Source: JAGXQV01 sp964527565 (GTDB lineage Bacteria > Pseudomonadota > Gammaproteobacteria > Burkholderiales > Sulfuricellaceae). Taken from it: a stretch of DNA of 64,000 nucleotides. The stretch spans positions 50,055 through 114,054 of the forward strand of contig CAZGOY010000005.1 in NCBI GenBank assembly GCA_964527565.1, given 5' to 3'. A model generated the notes under the pieces. It saw nothing but the letters and a program-made list of their open reading frames with translations, was not told the origin of the DNA and did not search any database. Below are positions 1 through 9,006 of the stretch, one piece after another. Within the stretch, counting starts at the first letter, position 1. The number at the start of each line of letters is the position of its first letter. The translations under genes were made by a program, and so were the position numbers.

Positions 1-362
1 CGCTCGACAAGCTGCCGGAAGCCCAGCAGACCGCCTTGCGCGAATTGGGGCAGCAGGGTATCGCCAGCGGCGCGCCGATTACCGTGCTGCTCACCGACCC
101 GCGCACCACGGCGCGCAAGGAACTGACCGCGCGGGTGGGCTACCTGGTCGATGCTTCCGCCAAGGTGGCCGAGCCGCTCAAACTGGCGGACATTCCCGCG
201 CGCAGCGTCATCGTCGCACGGGTTCGCGCTCACCCCACGGTGGCGCCGGGCAAAGCTTACGCGGCGCTGCTCGACTATCTCGACGGCCGGGGCATGAACC
301 TCAAGCTGCCGACGGTAGAAATTTTTCGCGACAGTGAACTGTCCCTGGAAATGGATCGTTGA
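1..362 (+). CDS. GyrI-like small-molecule-binding domain protein (3' part only)
   Basis: The gene enters from the left edge: the frame is open from base 3 with no stop, so the internal TTG near base 36 need not be the start. The visible C-terminus, about 120 residues, resembles the GyrI-like (AraC effector-binding) fold. It has an alternating strand pattern, the segment PARSVIVARVRAHPTV, the helix GKAYAALLDYLDGRGM and a closing LPTVEIFRDSEL. Family members bind hydrophobic ligands or act as effector domains. It ends 12 bases before the CobD-like gene, so the two may be co-transcribed. The N-terminal half, which would show any DNA-binding or transmembrane part, lies outside the window. Confidence 0.6.
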   Translation, partial: LDKLPEAQQTALRELGQQGIASGAPITVLLTDPRTTARKELTARVGYLVDASAKVAEPLKLADIPARSVIVARVRAHPTVAPGKAYAALLDYLDGRGMNLKLPTVEIFRDSELSLEMDR

Positions 363-374
363 GGTGAAACGCCC

Positions 375-1295
375 ATGAGCCTGTTTTCGCTGATTGCCGC
401 GTTGCTGCTGGAACATTTCCGCCCGCTGTCGAACCGCAGCCCGGTTTTCGTCGGCTTTACCCGCTACGCGCACTATCTCGAACGCCACCTCAACGCTGGG
501 CAGATGCTGCACGGCATCGTCGCCTGGAGCCTGGCCGTGCTGCTGCCGACGCTGCTGACCGGCATGCTGTATGCCGTATTCCGCGAGATCAACCCGCTGC
601 TCGCCTGGCTGTTCGGCGCGGCGGTGCTGTATCTGACGGTGGGGCTGCGTTATTTCAGCGTTCCCGCCGAAGCGCTCGCCAAAGCATTGCGCGAGGACGA
701 CCCGGCGCGCGCGCGCCATCTGTTTGCCCAGTGGAGCGGGCGCAGCACCGACGAATGGAATGGCACGATGCTGGCACGTGTCGGCATCGAGCACACCCTG
801 ACGCTGTCGCACAAGCATCTGTTCGGCGTGATTGTCTGGTTCGTGCTGTTTGGTCCGGCAGGCGCGGTGTTTTACCGGCTGGCGCAGGTGGTCGGGCAGA
901 AGTGGGGCAACCTGGACGAATACGAATTTGGCCGCTTCGGCCATTTCGCGGCGCAGGTTTTCGAGTGGGTGGACTGGCTACCGCTACGCATGACGGCGCT
1001 GTCCTTCGCCGTGGTTGGCGATTTCGAAGACGCGGTGTACTGCTGGCGCACCCAGGCCGAGGGCTGGGCGCGCCACGGCATGGGCATCGTGCTGTCAAGC
1101 GGCGCCGGGGCGCTGGGCGTGCGTCTGGGCGAACCGCTACCGGTCGGCGGCGAAGTAGAATTCCGCGCCGAACTCGGCCTGGGCGACGATGCCGATGCCG
1201 ATTATCTGCAAAGCGCCGTCAGCCTGATCTGGCGCGCCGCCGTGCTGTGGCTGGCGCTGATCTCGCTCTTCACCATCGCCGCCTGGGTCGGCTGA
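375..1295 (+). CDS. CobD/CbiB family membrane protein
   Basis: This 306-residue protein has four or five hydrophobic segments and matches the CobD/CbiB family of adenosylcobinamide-phosphate synthases, which attach aminopropanol (phosphate) to cobyric acid. Recognisable features are the conserved helix SVPAEALAKALREDD and the run FGPAGAVFYRLAQ, followed by an acidic DFEDAVYCWRTQA stretch. Many betaproteobacteria carry this shorter CobD-like protein whose enzymatic role is less certain than in true CobD. It is followed after 26 bases by a BtuF-like gene, which supports a corrinoid link. No signal peptide is expected, because the first hydrophobic segment is a membrane anchor. Confidence 0.75.
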   Translation: MSLFSLIAALLLEHFRPLSNRSPVFVGFTRYAHYLERHLNAGQMLHGIVAWSLAVLLPTLLTGMLYAVFREINPLLAWLFGAAVLYLTVGLRYFSVPAEALAKALREDDPARARHLFAQWSGRSTDEWNGTMLARVGIEHTLTLSHKHLFGVIVWFVLFGPAGAVFYRLAQVVGQKWGNLDEYEFGRFGHFAAQVFEWVDWLPLRMTALSFAVVGDFEDAVYCWRTQAEGWARHGMGIVLSSGAGALGVRLGEPLPVGGEVEFRAELGLGDDADADYLQSAVSLIWRAAVLWLALISLFTIAAWVG

Positions 1296-1321
1296 TCCGC
1301 ATTTTTCCGGCGGCGTCCGCA

Positions 1322-2179
1322 ATGTTCCTGTCCCTGTTTCAGATGGGGCTTGCGCTGGCGCTGTGGCTGCCGTTCGCCGCCAGTGCGGGCGAATGGCGCG
1401 CCGTCGATGACCGCGGCATTGCCGTGGCGCTTTCCGCGCCTGCGCAGCGCATCGTCACCCTGGCCCCCAGTCTCGCCGAACTGGTGTTTGCCGCCGGTGC
1501 CGGAGAAAAGCTGGTCGGCGTCAGCGCCTGGAGCGATTTCCCCGCCGCCGCAAAAACCCTGCCGCAAATCGGCAACTACGGCAAGATCGACATGGAACGC
1601 CTGCTGCAACTGCGCCCCGACCTGGTCATCGCCTGGCGCAGCGGCAATGCGCCGGGCGACTTGGCGCGTCTGGAAAGGCTCGGCGTTCCGCTTTATGTCA
1701 GCGAGGCGCAACACCTCGACGACATCGCCCGTCATATCGCCGCCATCGGCCAACTGGCGGGCAGCGCGGCGCAAGCGGAGCGGAGCGCCGCCGCATTTCG
1801 CGGTGCGTTGCGTGGATTGGAACAACGTCACGCTGCCGCCCGACCGGTCACCGTTTTTTACCAGTTGTGGCACCAGCCGCTGATGACCGTCAACGGCCAG
1901 CATCTGATCGGCGAGGCGCTGCGCCTGTGTGGCGGCGCCAATCCCTATGCCGCCCTGTCCGCGTTGACGCCCACGGTTTCCCTGGAGAGCCTGCTGGCTG
2001 CCGATCCGGCCGTCATTATCGGCGGCGATACGGCGGACTGGCTGCGCTATCCGCAGCTGCAAGCCGTCCGTCATGGGCGCTTGTTCGCCGTCCATCCCGA
2101 TTTGTTGCAGCGCGCCACGCCGCGCATGCTGGAGGGGGTGCGGCAGATGTGCGCGGCGCTGGGGCAGGCCCGGCAATAA
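1322..2179 (+). CDS. Periplasmic cobalamin/heme-type ABC substrate-binding protein, BtuF-like
   Basis: A 285-residue protein with an N-terminal signal peptide (about residues 1-22, ending AASA). It has the helical-backbone binding-protein fold typical of BtuF: RIVTLAPSLAELVFAAGAGEKLVGV at the start of the mature domain, then IGNYGKIDMERLLQLRPDLVIAW. These are hallmark BtuF/FhuD segments for capture of corrinoid or siderophore in the periplasm. I chose the ATG at 1322 because an upstream extension in this frame would overlap the CobD gene and remove the signal peptide from the terminus. No permease or ATPase partner is visible here. The CobD-like neighbour makes a cobamide the most likely ligand. 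Confidence 0.8.
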   Translation: MFLSLFQMGLALALWLPFAASAGEWRAVDDRGIAVALSAPAQRIVTLAPSLAELVFAAGAGEKLVGVSAWSDFPAAAKTLPQIGNYGKIDMERLLQLRPDLVIAWRSGNAPGDLARLERLGVPLYVSEAQHLDDIARHIAAIGQLAGSAAQAERSAAAFRGALRGLEQRHAAARPVTVFYQLWHQPLMTVNGQHLIGEALRLCGGANPYAALSALTPTVSLESLLAADPAVIIGGDTADWLRYPQLQAVRHGRLFAVHPDLLQRATPRMLEGVRQMCAALGQARQ

Positions 2180-2241
2180 AGCATGCCCTCGAATGATAGG
2201 CCTGCTAATAACGCATAAAAGTTGATATTTGTCAGCGTATT

Positions 2242-2270
2242 TTGGTTTGAATAGCTGTAGAATTTATACT
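2242..2270 (+). promoter_or_regulatory. Sigma-70 type promoter for the cytochrome c4 gene
   Basis: TTGGTT at 2242-2247 and TATACT at 2265-2270 are separated by 17 bases, in an AT-rich stretch that stands out from the GC-rich flanks. The predicted start of transcription, near 2277, leaves a leader of about 40 bases with AAGGAG at 2304-2309 before the GTG start. The -10 matches consensus at 5 of 6 positions and the -35 only at 3 of 6. Confidence 0.5.
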
Positions 2271-2315
2271 AGATTTAAAACTGACAAAAATTCAAGGCTT
2301 AACAAGGAGTAGTGT

Positions 2316-2936
2316 GTGAAGCAGTTAACCATCGCAATGATCATTCTCGGCAGCATGGCGGTACAACATGCCGTGGCGGCGCCCAAGGGTGACGCGGAAA
2401 AGGGCAAGCAGATTGTGGCGCAACTGTGCATCGCCTGCCACGGCATGGATGGCAACGGCACCGAGCCGACCAATCCCGAATTTCCCAAGATCGCCGGCAA
2501 GCAGGGCGACTATCTGCTCAAGCAGCTCAAGGATTTCAAGAGCGGTAAGCGCAAGAGCGATGTCATGTCCGGGCTGGTTGCCGGGCTCTCGCCTGACGAC
2601 ATGGCAAATCTGGCGGTGTATTTCAGCATGCAAAAAAACAAGCCGGGCACGGTGAAGAGCCCCGAACTGGTGGAACCCGGCCGCAAATTCTACAATGAGG
2701 GCAGCCCCGACAACGGCGTTCCGGCCTGTTCCGGCTGTCATCTGCCGGACGGCACGGGCACCGATAAATACCCGCACCTGGCCGGTCAGCATGCTGCTTA
2801 TACCTTGCAGCAACTCAAGCGCTTCGCCAGCAGCGAGCGCGAAAACGATCGTGGCCTGGTGATGCAGTCGCTCGCCATGCGCATGTCGGAACAGGAAATG
2901 AAGGCGGTTTCCGAATACATAATGGGCTTGAAATAA
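2316..2936 (+). CDS. Diheme cytochrome c4-type protein
   Basis: This 206-residue periplasmic electron carrier has a signal peptide (residues 1 to about 22, ending AVAA) and two heme c sites, CIACH (Cys38/Cys41/His42) and CSGCH (Cys138/Cys141/His142). The two halves are related, as in cytochrome c4, with Met candidates for the sixth ligand after each site (for example VYFSMQ). The start is GTG at 2316, placed 6 bases after a good AAGGAG. Cytochrome c4 usually feeds electrons to terminal oxidases. The next gene, 13 bases downstream, is a second diheme cytochrome, so the pair forms a respiratory electron-transfer operon. Confidence 0.9.
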   Translation: MKQLTIAMIILGSMAVQHAVAAPKGDAEKGKQIVAQLCIACHGMDGNGTEPTNPEFPKIAGKQGDYLLKQLKDFKSGKRKSDVMSGLVAGLSPDDMANLAVYFSMQKNKPGTVKSPELVEPGRKFYNEGSPDNGVPACSGCHLPDGTGTDKYPHLAGQHAAYTLQQLKRFASSERENDRGLVMQSLAMRMSEQEMKAVSEYIMGLK

Positions 2937-2949
2937 AAAGGACAGCCGA

Positions 2950-3669
2950 ATGAACAATACCCGAATCAGCACACACGCACTCACCCTGGCTTTCATGTTG
3001 TTGCCGTCCCTGGCTTGCGCCGCGCCGCCGCAGCAACCGAAAGCCGAAGGCATCGAATCGCCGAGCTACGTATGGAACGCCGACAGCGGCGAGAAAAAGG
3101 AAATCCTCAAGTTGAAGGGCAATGCCGAGCGCGGCAAGGAGGCCTACCAGGGCTGCCAGGGCTGCCACAAGCCGAACGGCGCCGGGATTCCCGACGGCAG
3201 CTACCCGCAACTGGCCGGCCAGCATGCCAGCGTGCTCATCAAGCAAATGGCCGACACCCGCGAAGGCCGCCGCGACAATCCGAAAATGTTCCCCTTCGCC
3301 GGCAAGCACGTGGTGACGCCGCAGGAAATCGCGGACATCGCCGTCCATCTGCAAAACATGAAGATCCCGCGCGACAACGGCAAGGGGCCGGGCAGCAGCC
3401 TGGCGCGCGCCAAGGAACTGTATGCCAAGGATTGCCAGAGCTGCCACGGCGAAAACGGCGAGGGCGATACCGCCAAGTTCTACCCGGTTCTCGCCGGGCA
3501 GCACTTCAAGTATCTGGCGCGCGAAATCCGCGACATCCGCGACGGCAAGCGCCGCAATTCCTACCCCAAGATGGTCAAGGTGGTGAAGGGCTATTCCGAT
3601 GCCGATGCCGATGCCGTTGCCGACTATATGTCGCGCCTGTTGATGCCGGAACGCGCAGCGGAAAAATAA
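2950..3669 (+). CDS. Second diheme cytochrome c (c4-like)
   Basis: The 239-residue product has an N-terminal signal peptide (cleavage near residue 25) and two heme-binding motifs, CQGCH (Cys69/Cys72/His73) and CQSCH (Cys162/Cys165/His166). Each motif is followed by the GAG/GEG-type loop and an LAGQH segment also found in the preceding cytochrome. It differs from that cytochrome by an extra lysine-rich segment before the first heme. The 13-base gap with AAAGGAC at its centre suggests co-transcription and translational coupling. It probably acts in the periplasm as a partner or variant of cytochrome c4 in electron delivery to an oxidase or reductase not encoded here. Confidence 0.88.
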   Translation: MNNTRISTHALTLAFMLLPSLACAAPPQQPKAEGIESPSYVWNADSGEKKEILKLKGNAERGKEAYQGCQGCHKPNGAGIPDGSYPQLAGQHASVLIKQMADTREGRRDNPKMFPFAGKHVVTPQEIADIAVHLQNMKIPRDNGKGPGSSLARAKELYAKDCQSCHGENGEGDTAKFYPVLAGQHFKYLAREIRDIRDGKRRNSYPKMVKVVKGYSDADADAVADYMSRLLMPERAAEK

Positions 3670-3686
3670 GGTTTTGCGAACCAGGT

Positions 3687-3723
3687 AAATAAACGGGGGG
3701 GCCGCGGCTCCCCCGTTTATTTT
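3687..3723. terminator. Bidirectional intrinsic terminator
   Basis: A 13-bp perfect inverted repeat (3687-3699 with 3710-3722, core CGGGGG/CCCCCG) has AAATAAA on one side and TTTATTTT on the other. It can therefore terminate both the cytochrome operon on + and the DsrS-like gene on -, whose stop codon lies inside it. Confidence 0.85.
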
Positions 3724-4832
3724 CTGATGCCGCGCAGCAATGCCATTTGCCGCAGCATGGGTGCGGTCAGCGGCTCCAGCTTGCGGCGCAGCAACGTTCC
3801 TGCGGCGGTGGTGCGCGACAGGATGGAGCGGGCGAGCTCGGCGTCGATGTGCGCCAACAGCAGCATGGCGCGCAGCTCGTCGCGCAGGGCGGGCGCCTGC
3901 GCAAGCACTTCCCCAGCGGCGGCATTGTCCAGCAGCGCTTCCGCTTCCGCCAACAGGGCGTCGATATTCCCGAACCCGTTTTCCCTCACGCGCACGGCGG
4001 CAAAATAGCCGGCCACCGCGTTGAAAGCAGCCCCCGCCACATCCTGATCGGCGGGGCGCGCCACCACCTCCCCGGCGGCGCGCAGGAAAGCTTGGCCGCT
4101 GCCCGACATAACGCGCAGCAACAGCGCCGCCCAGGGGTTGCCCGCCTGCGCCAGCGACGTCAGCAACGGGAGCAGCGATTCGCGCTCTCCATGCGGCGAG
4201 TGGCCCCCCGGCAAATCGTCCGGCGCGCGCAGGAGGAACGGCACGTAAAAAGCGTTGTCGCCGCTCGCCTTGTTCCACAGGCGCAGGCGTGCGCCCTCGT
4301 CGATCAGGCCGGGGTGCAGCACGATGCGCACGGTGTCCATGCGGATGTGTGGGCTGCTCTCGAAAGGCAGGTGCTCGATCAGGTGGTCCGCCAGCACCTT
4401 GCCGATGGGCGCATCCGCTACACACTCGCGCTCCAGCATGCGGCGCGCATTGTCCGCCACGGGCAGCGCCCACCACGCCAGGCGCGCCAGGTCCGCCGTG
4501 AGTTTCGGCGAATAGGCCACCGACACCACCGCTTCCGGCTCGCCGAGCAGCAGCAGCTTGTCGAGGTTGTCGCCCATCGGCTGGCCCGAGCGCGTCCAGT
4601 TGCGCAGGTAAACCGGAAAGCCGCCGGGTGAACCGAGCGCGTGGCCGGAAAGCAGTTCGCGCACCAGGCGCAGGTAGGTTTCCTTGCGCCCCTCCGGGTG
4701 CAGGGGGATGGCGGCCTCGCCGCGCGCGGTGAGGGCGTACAGGGTCATGTCGGCCTCGTCAATGCGGATTGCCTGCGCGCCGTTAGCCAGCAGGACGTTG
4801 AGGCGCAAGGCGTCTTCGCTGGTCAATTCCAT
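3717..4832 (-). CDS. dsrS: DsrS-like cytoplasmic protein of sulfur oxidisers
   Basis: A 371-residue soluble protein without signal peptide or membrane segment. Its N-terminus MELTSEDALRLNVLLAN and the segment LGSPGGFPVYLRNWTR match what I recall of DsrS, the last gene of the dsr cluster in Allochromatium, whose biochemical role is unresolved. I placed the start at 4832. A longer frame exists up to 4943, but it would overlap the upstream membrane-protein gene with non-family sequence. No other dsr gene is in the window, so this copy stands apart from any dsrAB operon. It may be co-transcribed with the SafE-like gene, 70 bases upstream. Confidence 0.65.
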   Translation of the reverse strand: MELTSEDALRLNVLLANGAQAIRIDEADMTLYALTARGEAAIPLHPEGRKETYLRLVRELLSGHALGSPGGFPVYLRNWTRSGQPMGDNLDKLLLLGEPEAVVSVAYSPKLTADLARLAWWALPVADNARRMLERECVADAPIGKVLADHLIEHLPFESSPHIRMDTVRIVLHPGLIDEGARLRLWNKASGDNAFYVPFLLRAPDDLPGGHSPHGERESLLPLLTSLAQAGNPWAALLLRVMSGSGQAFLRAAGEVVARPADQDVAGAAFNAVAGYFAAVRVRENGFGNIDALLAEAEALLDNAAAGEVLAQAPALRDELRAMLLLAHIDAELARSILSRTTAAGTLLRRKLEPLTAPMLRQMALLRGIRK

Positions 4833-4902
4833 GGTCTCGCCATCTCCCCAAAGGGGGCGGTCAGGCTTTCGCTCCCCTGCTGCCGGACTGAGCCGCCGTC
4901 CC

Positions 4903-5574
4903 TCACGAGGCTGGCCAGTACATCCGGTACAAGCCCAGCACACCGAAGCCGCCGACCAGCAACCCGGCAGCCAGCCGCACCATGCGGTTCTGCATGAATT
5001 CCTTGAGCTGGCGCGCGAAATAGCCCATCGCCAGCAGATTCGGCAGCGTGCCCAGGCCGAAGGCCAGCATGATGGTGCCGCCGCCCAATGCGCTGCCGCT
5101 GGCGAGCGCTGAAATCAGCATGCTGTAGGTCAACCCGCACGGCACCCAGCCCCATAGCGCGCCGAGCGCCAACGCTTGCGGCACGCTACGCACCGGCAAC
5201 AGCTTGCGCGAAAAGGGTTGCAGGCGCTGCCACACGGCGGCACCCACGCCCTCGATGCGCAATACTAGCGACGACAACCCTGCCAGATACAGGCCCAGAG
5301 CCACCAGCAGCAGGTTGGCCAGCAAATACAGCACCTCCTTGACCGGCAGGATGTTGGACAGCAGCAGGCTGCTGGCCCCCGCCGCGCCGGCGATGGCGCC
5401 GACCAGCACGTAACTGGCGATGCGCCCGCTGCTGTAGGCCAGGTGGAAACGCCATTGCGGCGCCTGATCCGGCAATTGCAGGCTGAGCGCGCCGACGATG
5501 CCGCCGCACATGCCGACGCAATGGGTGCCGCCGAGCAGGCCGACGAGAAAGACCGAGAGGAGATTGAGTTCCAT
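4903..5574 (-). CDS. SafE/DsbD_2-type integral membrane protein
   Basis: The 223-residue protein has about six transmembrane helices and the diagnostic first-helix motif GGTHCVGMCGG (Cys19, Cys23), with a second Cys motif WGWVPCGLTYSM near residue 148. This is the DsbD_2 branch of the sulfite exporter TauE/SafE superfamily. Relatives next to cbb3 oxidase genes are implicated in copper or thiol handling for cytochrome oxidase assembly. The paired cysteines suggest thiol/disulfide or metal transfer across the inner membrane. The gene ends 70 bases before the DsrS-like start on the same strand. The exact substrate cannot be read from sequence. Confidence 0.75.
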   Translation of the reverse strand: MELNLLSVFLVGLLGGTHCVGMCGGIVGALSLQLPDQAPQWRFHLAYSSGRIASYVLVGAIAGAAGASSLLLSNILPVKEVLYLLANLLLVALGLYLAGLSSLVLRIEGVGAAVWQRLQPFSRKLLPVRSVPQALALGALWGWVPCGLTYSMLISALASGSALGGGTIMLAFGLGTLPNLLAMGYFARQLKEFMQNRMVRLAAGLLVGGFGVLGLYRMYWPAS

Positions 5575-5640
5575 GAAGGCGGAATTGTGACACAGCCAAG
5601 TGCTCGCTCAAAATCGGGGTTTCGGGTAAGGTAGCGCCCC

Positions 5641-6885
5641 ATGTCCGATACTCACCCCACGCTGCGCCAGGCGCTCTACAACCGGCGCATGCTGATCTGC
5701 ATCTTCACCGGTTTCACTTCCGGCCTGCCGCTCTATATCCTCATCAGTCTGTTGCCCGCCTGGCTGCGCTCGGAACAGGTCGATCTCAAGTCCATCGGCC
5801 TGTTCGCGCTGATCCAGTTGCCCTACACCTGGAAATTCCTGTGGGCGCCGCTACTCGACCGCTACGTGTGGCCGGGGATAGGACGGCGGCGCGGCTGGCT
5901 GCTGGTTTCGCAACTGGCGTTGCTGGTTTCGCTGCCGCTGTTCGGCTGGCTGGAGCCGAAACTCGATTTATGGACCATCGCCTACCTGGCGGCGGCAGTA
6001 GCGTTCTTTTCCGCCACGCAGGACGTGGTGATCGACGCCTACCGCCGGGAAATCCTGCTCGACGTGGAACTCGGCTTGGGCAATGCCATTCACGTCAACG
6101 CCTACCGCATTGCCGGGCTGGTGCCGGGTTCGCTGTCGCTGATTCTCGCCGACCACCTGCCTTGGGACAGCGTGTTCCTGATTACTGCGCTGTTCATGCT
6201 GCCCGGCTTGCTGATGACCTGGCGCGTGAGCGAACCGGCGCTGCAGAAGACGGCACCGAAAACCCTGCGCCAGGCGGTGGTCGAGCCGTTCCATGAATTC
6301 ATCACGCGCGCGGGCTGGCGGCAGGCCGGGCTGATCCTGGCCTTCATCTTTCTCTACAAGCTGGGCGACAGCATGGCCACGGCGCTGGCAACGCCGTTTT
6401 ATCTCGACATGGGATTTTCAAAATCGGAAATCGGCCTGATCGCCAAGCACGCCGGTTTGTGGCCGAGCGTGATCGGCGGCCTGCTGGGCGGGGTGTGGAT
6501 GATCCGTCTGGGCATCAATCGCGCGCTGTGGCTGTTTGGCGTGGTGCAGGTGGTCTCCATCCTGGGCTTCGCCTGGCTGGCGCTGGAGGGCTACGATCCG
6601 CTGCTGCTGGCGGGCGTCATCAGCTTCGAGGCGCTGGGCGTGGGGCTGGGCACCACGGCCTTCGTCGCCTTCATCGCGCGCGCCACCCATCCGCTCTACA
6701 CCGCTACCCAGTTCGCCCTCTTCACCAGCCTGGCGGCGGTGCCGCGCACCTTCGCCAACGCCGCCACCGGTTATCTGGTGGAGGGCATGGGCTGGTTCGG
6801 TTTTTTCCTGCTGTGCACCCTGCTGGCCTTGCCGGGCATGGTGCTGCTGATGAAGGTGGCGCCGTGGAACGAGCCGGGGAAATGA
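5641..6885 (+). CDS. AmpG-like MFS permease (muropeptide transporter family)
   Basis: This 414-residue, roughly twelve-helix transporter carries the AmpG signature: GFTSGLPLYILI in helix 1, YTWKFLWAPLLDRY after helix 2, and SATQDVVIDAYRREIL between helices 4 and 5. AmpG imports 1,6-anhydro-muropeptides released during peptidoglycan turnover for recycling. It is transcribed divergently from the SafE-like gene with a 66-base gap. Its stop lies only 6 bases from the convergent glyS stop, with no obvious terminator between. Substrate assignment is by family resemblance; some betaproteobacterial paralogues are only described as AmpG-like. Confidence 0.85.
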   Translation: MSDTHPTLRQALYNRRMLICIFTGFTSGLPLYILISLLPAWLRSEQVDLKSIGLFALIQLPYTWKFLWAPLLDRYVWPGIGRRRGWLLVSQLALLVSLPLFGWLEPKLDLWTIAYLAAAVAFFSATQDVVIDAYRREILLDVELGLGNAIHVNAYRIAGLVPGSLSLILADHLPWDSVFLITALFMLPGLLMTWRVSEPALQKTAPKTLRQAVVEPFHEFITRAGWRQAGLILAFIFLYKLGDSMATALATPFYLDMGFSKSEIGLIAKHAGLWPSVIGGLLGGVWMIRLGINRALWLFGVVQVVSILGFAWLALEGYDPLLLAGVISFEALGVGLGTTAFVAFIARATHPLYTATQFALFTSLAAVPRTFANAATGYLVEGMGWFGFFLLCTLLALPGMVLLMKVAPWNEPGK

Positions 6886-6891
6886 TAAGAA

Positions 6892-9006
6892 TCACCCCGC
6901 GAGCTTGGAAATGTCCGCCACCTGATTCATCAGGTCGCCCAGCGACCTGAGCAGCGCCAGGCGATTGTTGCGGATGGCCGGTTCGTCGGTCATCACCATC
7001 ACCTCGTCGAAGAAACCGTCCACTTCGGCGCGTACCCCGGCCAATGCGGTCAGCGCTTCGCTGTAGTCGCAATTGCCGACCAGCGAGGCGACGCTCGGCG
7101 CCAGACGGGTCACTGCGGCGAACAGGGCTTTTTCGGCATTCTCCTGCAACAGGGCAACATCGGCTTCGCCGCTCGGCGCCTCGGTCTTTTTCAGGATGTT
7201 CTGGATGCGCTTGTTGGCGGCCGCCAGTGCCGCCGCCTCCGGCAGTTTGCGGAAGGCGCGTACCGCCAGCAGGCGCGGCATCACCAAGTCGATGCGCGCG
7301 GGCTGCTGGCTGATGACCGCCTCCACCTCGTCGGCCTCGAAGTTGCGCTCGCGCAGGAAATGCTTGAGGCGCTCCAGCATGAAGCCGTGGACATCCTGCG
7401 CCACGCTGTCCGCCAGCATTTCGCCGGGAAACAGGCTGCGCGTGAATTGCAGCAGTTGCGGCAGATCCAGCGGCAGGCCCTTTTCGGCGAGGATGCGCAG
7501 CACACCCAGTGCATGGCGGCGCAGGCCGTGAGGGTCCTTGTCGCCGGTCGGAATCAGGCCGATGCCATAGATGCCGGTGAGCGTATCGAGCTTGTCGGCC
7601 AGCGCCACCGCCAGCCCGACGTTGTCGTCGGGCAGTGCGTCGCCGGCGAAACGCGGCTGGTAGTGCTGCTCGATGGCGCGCGCCACACTTTCATGTTCGC
7701 CGTCGTGGGCCGCGTAGTAGCGCCCCATGATGCCTTGCAATTCGGGGAATTCGCCCACCATGTCGGTCAAGAGGTCGGCCTTGGCCAGATACGCGGCGCG
7801 TTCGGCGTGTTCCGCGTTGGCGTTGAGGCGGCGCGCGATTTCACCGGCCAGCTTGGTGACGCGCTGCACGCGCTCCAGCTGGCTGCCCAGCTTGTTGTGA
7901 TAGACCACGTTGCCGAGTTTTACGACGCGCGCGGCGAGCGGCGTCTTGCGGTCCTGGTCGAAGAAAAACTTGGCGTCGGCCAGGCGCGGGCGCACCACGC
8001 GCTCGTTGCCGCCCACCACCGCCGACGGGTCGGCGGGGCGGATGTTGGAAACGATCAGGAAACGGTTGGTCAGCTTGGCCTGGGTGTCCAGCAAGGGAAA
8101 ATATTTCTGGTTGGCCTTCATGGTGAGAATCAGGCATTCCTGCGGCACTTCCAGGAAGCTTTCCTCGAATTGTCCCACCAGCACGTTGGGGCGTTCGACC
8201 AGCGCGGTGACCTCATCCAGCAGGGCGGCGTCCGCGACCGGCTGCACCCCGCCGCCCAGTACGGCGGCGGCTTCCGCCAGCTGGCGCGCGATGTCATCGC
8301 GGCGTTTTTCAAAGCTGGGGATCACCGCGCCTTCGCTTTCCAGTTGCGCCTCATAGCTGTCGGCATCGCGCAGGGATAGGGTGCTGACAGCAGCCTCGAA
8401 ACGGTGCCCCTGGGTGGTCCGTCCGGCGGACAGGCCGAGCGCGCTCACCGGCACGACTTCCGCGCCGTGCAGCGCCACCAGCCCGTGTGCCGGGCGCACG
8501 AAATTCACCGTGCTCCAGCCGTCACGCAGCTGATAGGTCATCACCTTGGGAATGGGCAGCCTGGCCAGCGCTTCCTCCAGCGCCTTCTGCAAGGCGTCCG
8601 GGAGGGTCTGGCCGAACCGCACGGTCTTGGTGAACAGCGTTTCCGCCTTGCCGTCCATGCGCTGGCTGATGGCATCGTTGCCTGCTGTCGCCAGATCAAT
8701 GCCCAACGCGGCGGCGCGCTTCAACAAGGCTTGGGTCGGCTTGCCCTCGGCATCCAGCCCGACGGCGGCGGGCATCAGCTTGACTTCGACCTCCTGGTCG
8801 GCGGCCTTGTCCAGCACCCCGGCAATGTGCGCCGCCAGACGGCGCGGCGAGGCATAGGGAGTAACGGCGGCGTTACTGGCTGCCAGCCCTTGCGCCTTGA
8901 GCGATGCGGACAGGGTGGCGGCGAAAGCCGCACCGATGGATTTCAGCGCCTTGGGCGGCAGTTCTTCGACGAACAGTTCGACGAGCAATGATTGATTAGT
9001 GTCCAT
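6892..9006 (-). CDS. glyS: Glycyl-tRNA synthetase beta subunit
   Basis: A 704-residue beta chain of the bacterial (alpha-beta)2 glycyl-tRNA synthetase, which charges tRNA-Gly in the cytoplasm together with GlyQ. The N-terminus LLVELFVEELPPKALKSIG is the family hallmark, and the C-terminal third matches the DALR-type anticodon-binding domain. I use the ATG at 9006. A frame continues to 9048, but that extension is not family-like. The start codon lies inside the last codons of the upstream STAS/HATPase gene (11-base overlap) without a clear Shine-Dalgarno. Translation therefore probably depends on coupling to that gene. Confidence 0.95.
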   Translation of the reverse strand: MDTNQSLLVELFVEELPPKALKSIGAAFAATLSASLKAQGLAASNAAVTPYASPRRLAAHIAGVLDKAADQEVEVKLMPAAVGLDAEGKPTQALLKRAAALGIDLATAGNDAISQRMDGKAETLFTKTVRFGQTLPDALQKALEEALARLPIPKVMTYQLRDGWSTVNFVRPAHGLVALHGAEVVPVSALGLSAGRTTQGHRFEAAVSTLSLRDADSYEAQLESEGAVIPSFEKRRDDIARQLAEAAAVLGGGVQPVADAALLDEVTALVERPNVLVGQFEESFLEVPQECLILTMKANQKYFPLLDTQAKLTNRFLIVSNIRPADPSAVVGGNERVVRPRLADAKFFFDQDRKTPLAARVVKLGNVVYHNKLGSQLERVQRVTKLAGEIARRLNANAEHAERAAYLAKADLLTDMVGEFPELQGIMGRYYAAHDGEHESVARAIEQHYQPRFAGDALPDDNVGLAVALADKLDTLTGIYGIGLIPTGDKDPHGLRRHALGVLRILAEKGLPLDLPQLLQFTRSLFPGEMLADSVAQDVHGFMLERLKHFLRERNFEADEVEAVISQQPARIDLVMPRLLAVRAFRKLPEAAALAAANKRIQNILKKTEAPSGEADVALLQENAEKALFAAVTRLAPSVASLVGNCDYSEALTALAGVRAEVDGFFDEVMVMTDEPAIRNNRLALLRSLGDLMNQVADISKLAG

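Noticed and set aside
2815..4476. A 553-codon minus-strand frame across the cytochrome gene and the DsrS-like gene
   Set aside because: It crosses a strong bidirectional terminator and is antisense to a clear diheme cytochrome; its product lacks any recognisable fold.
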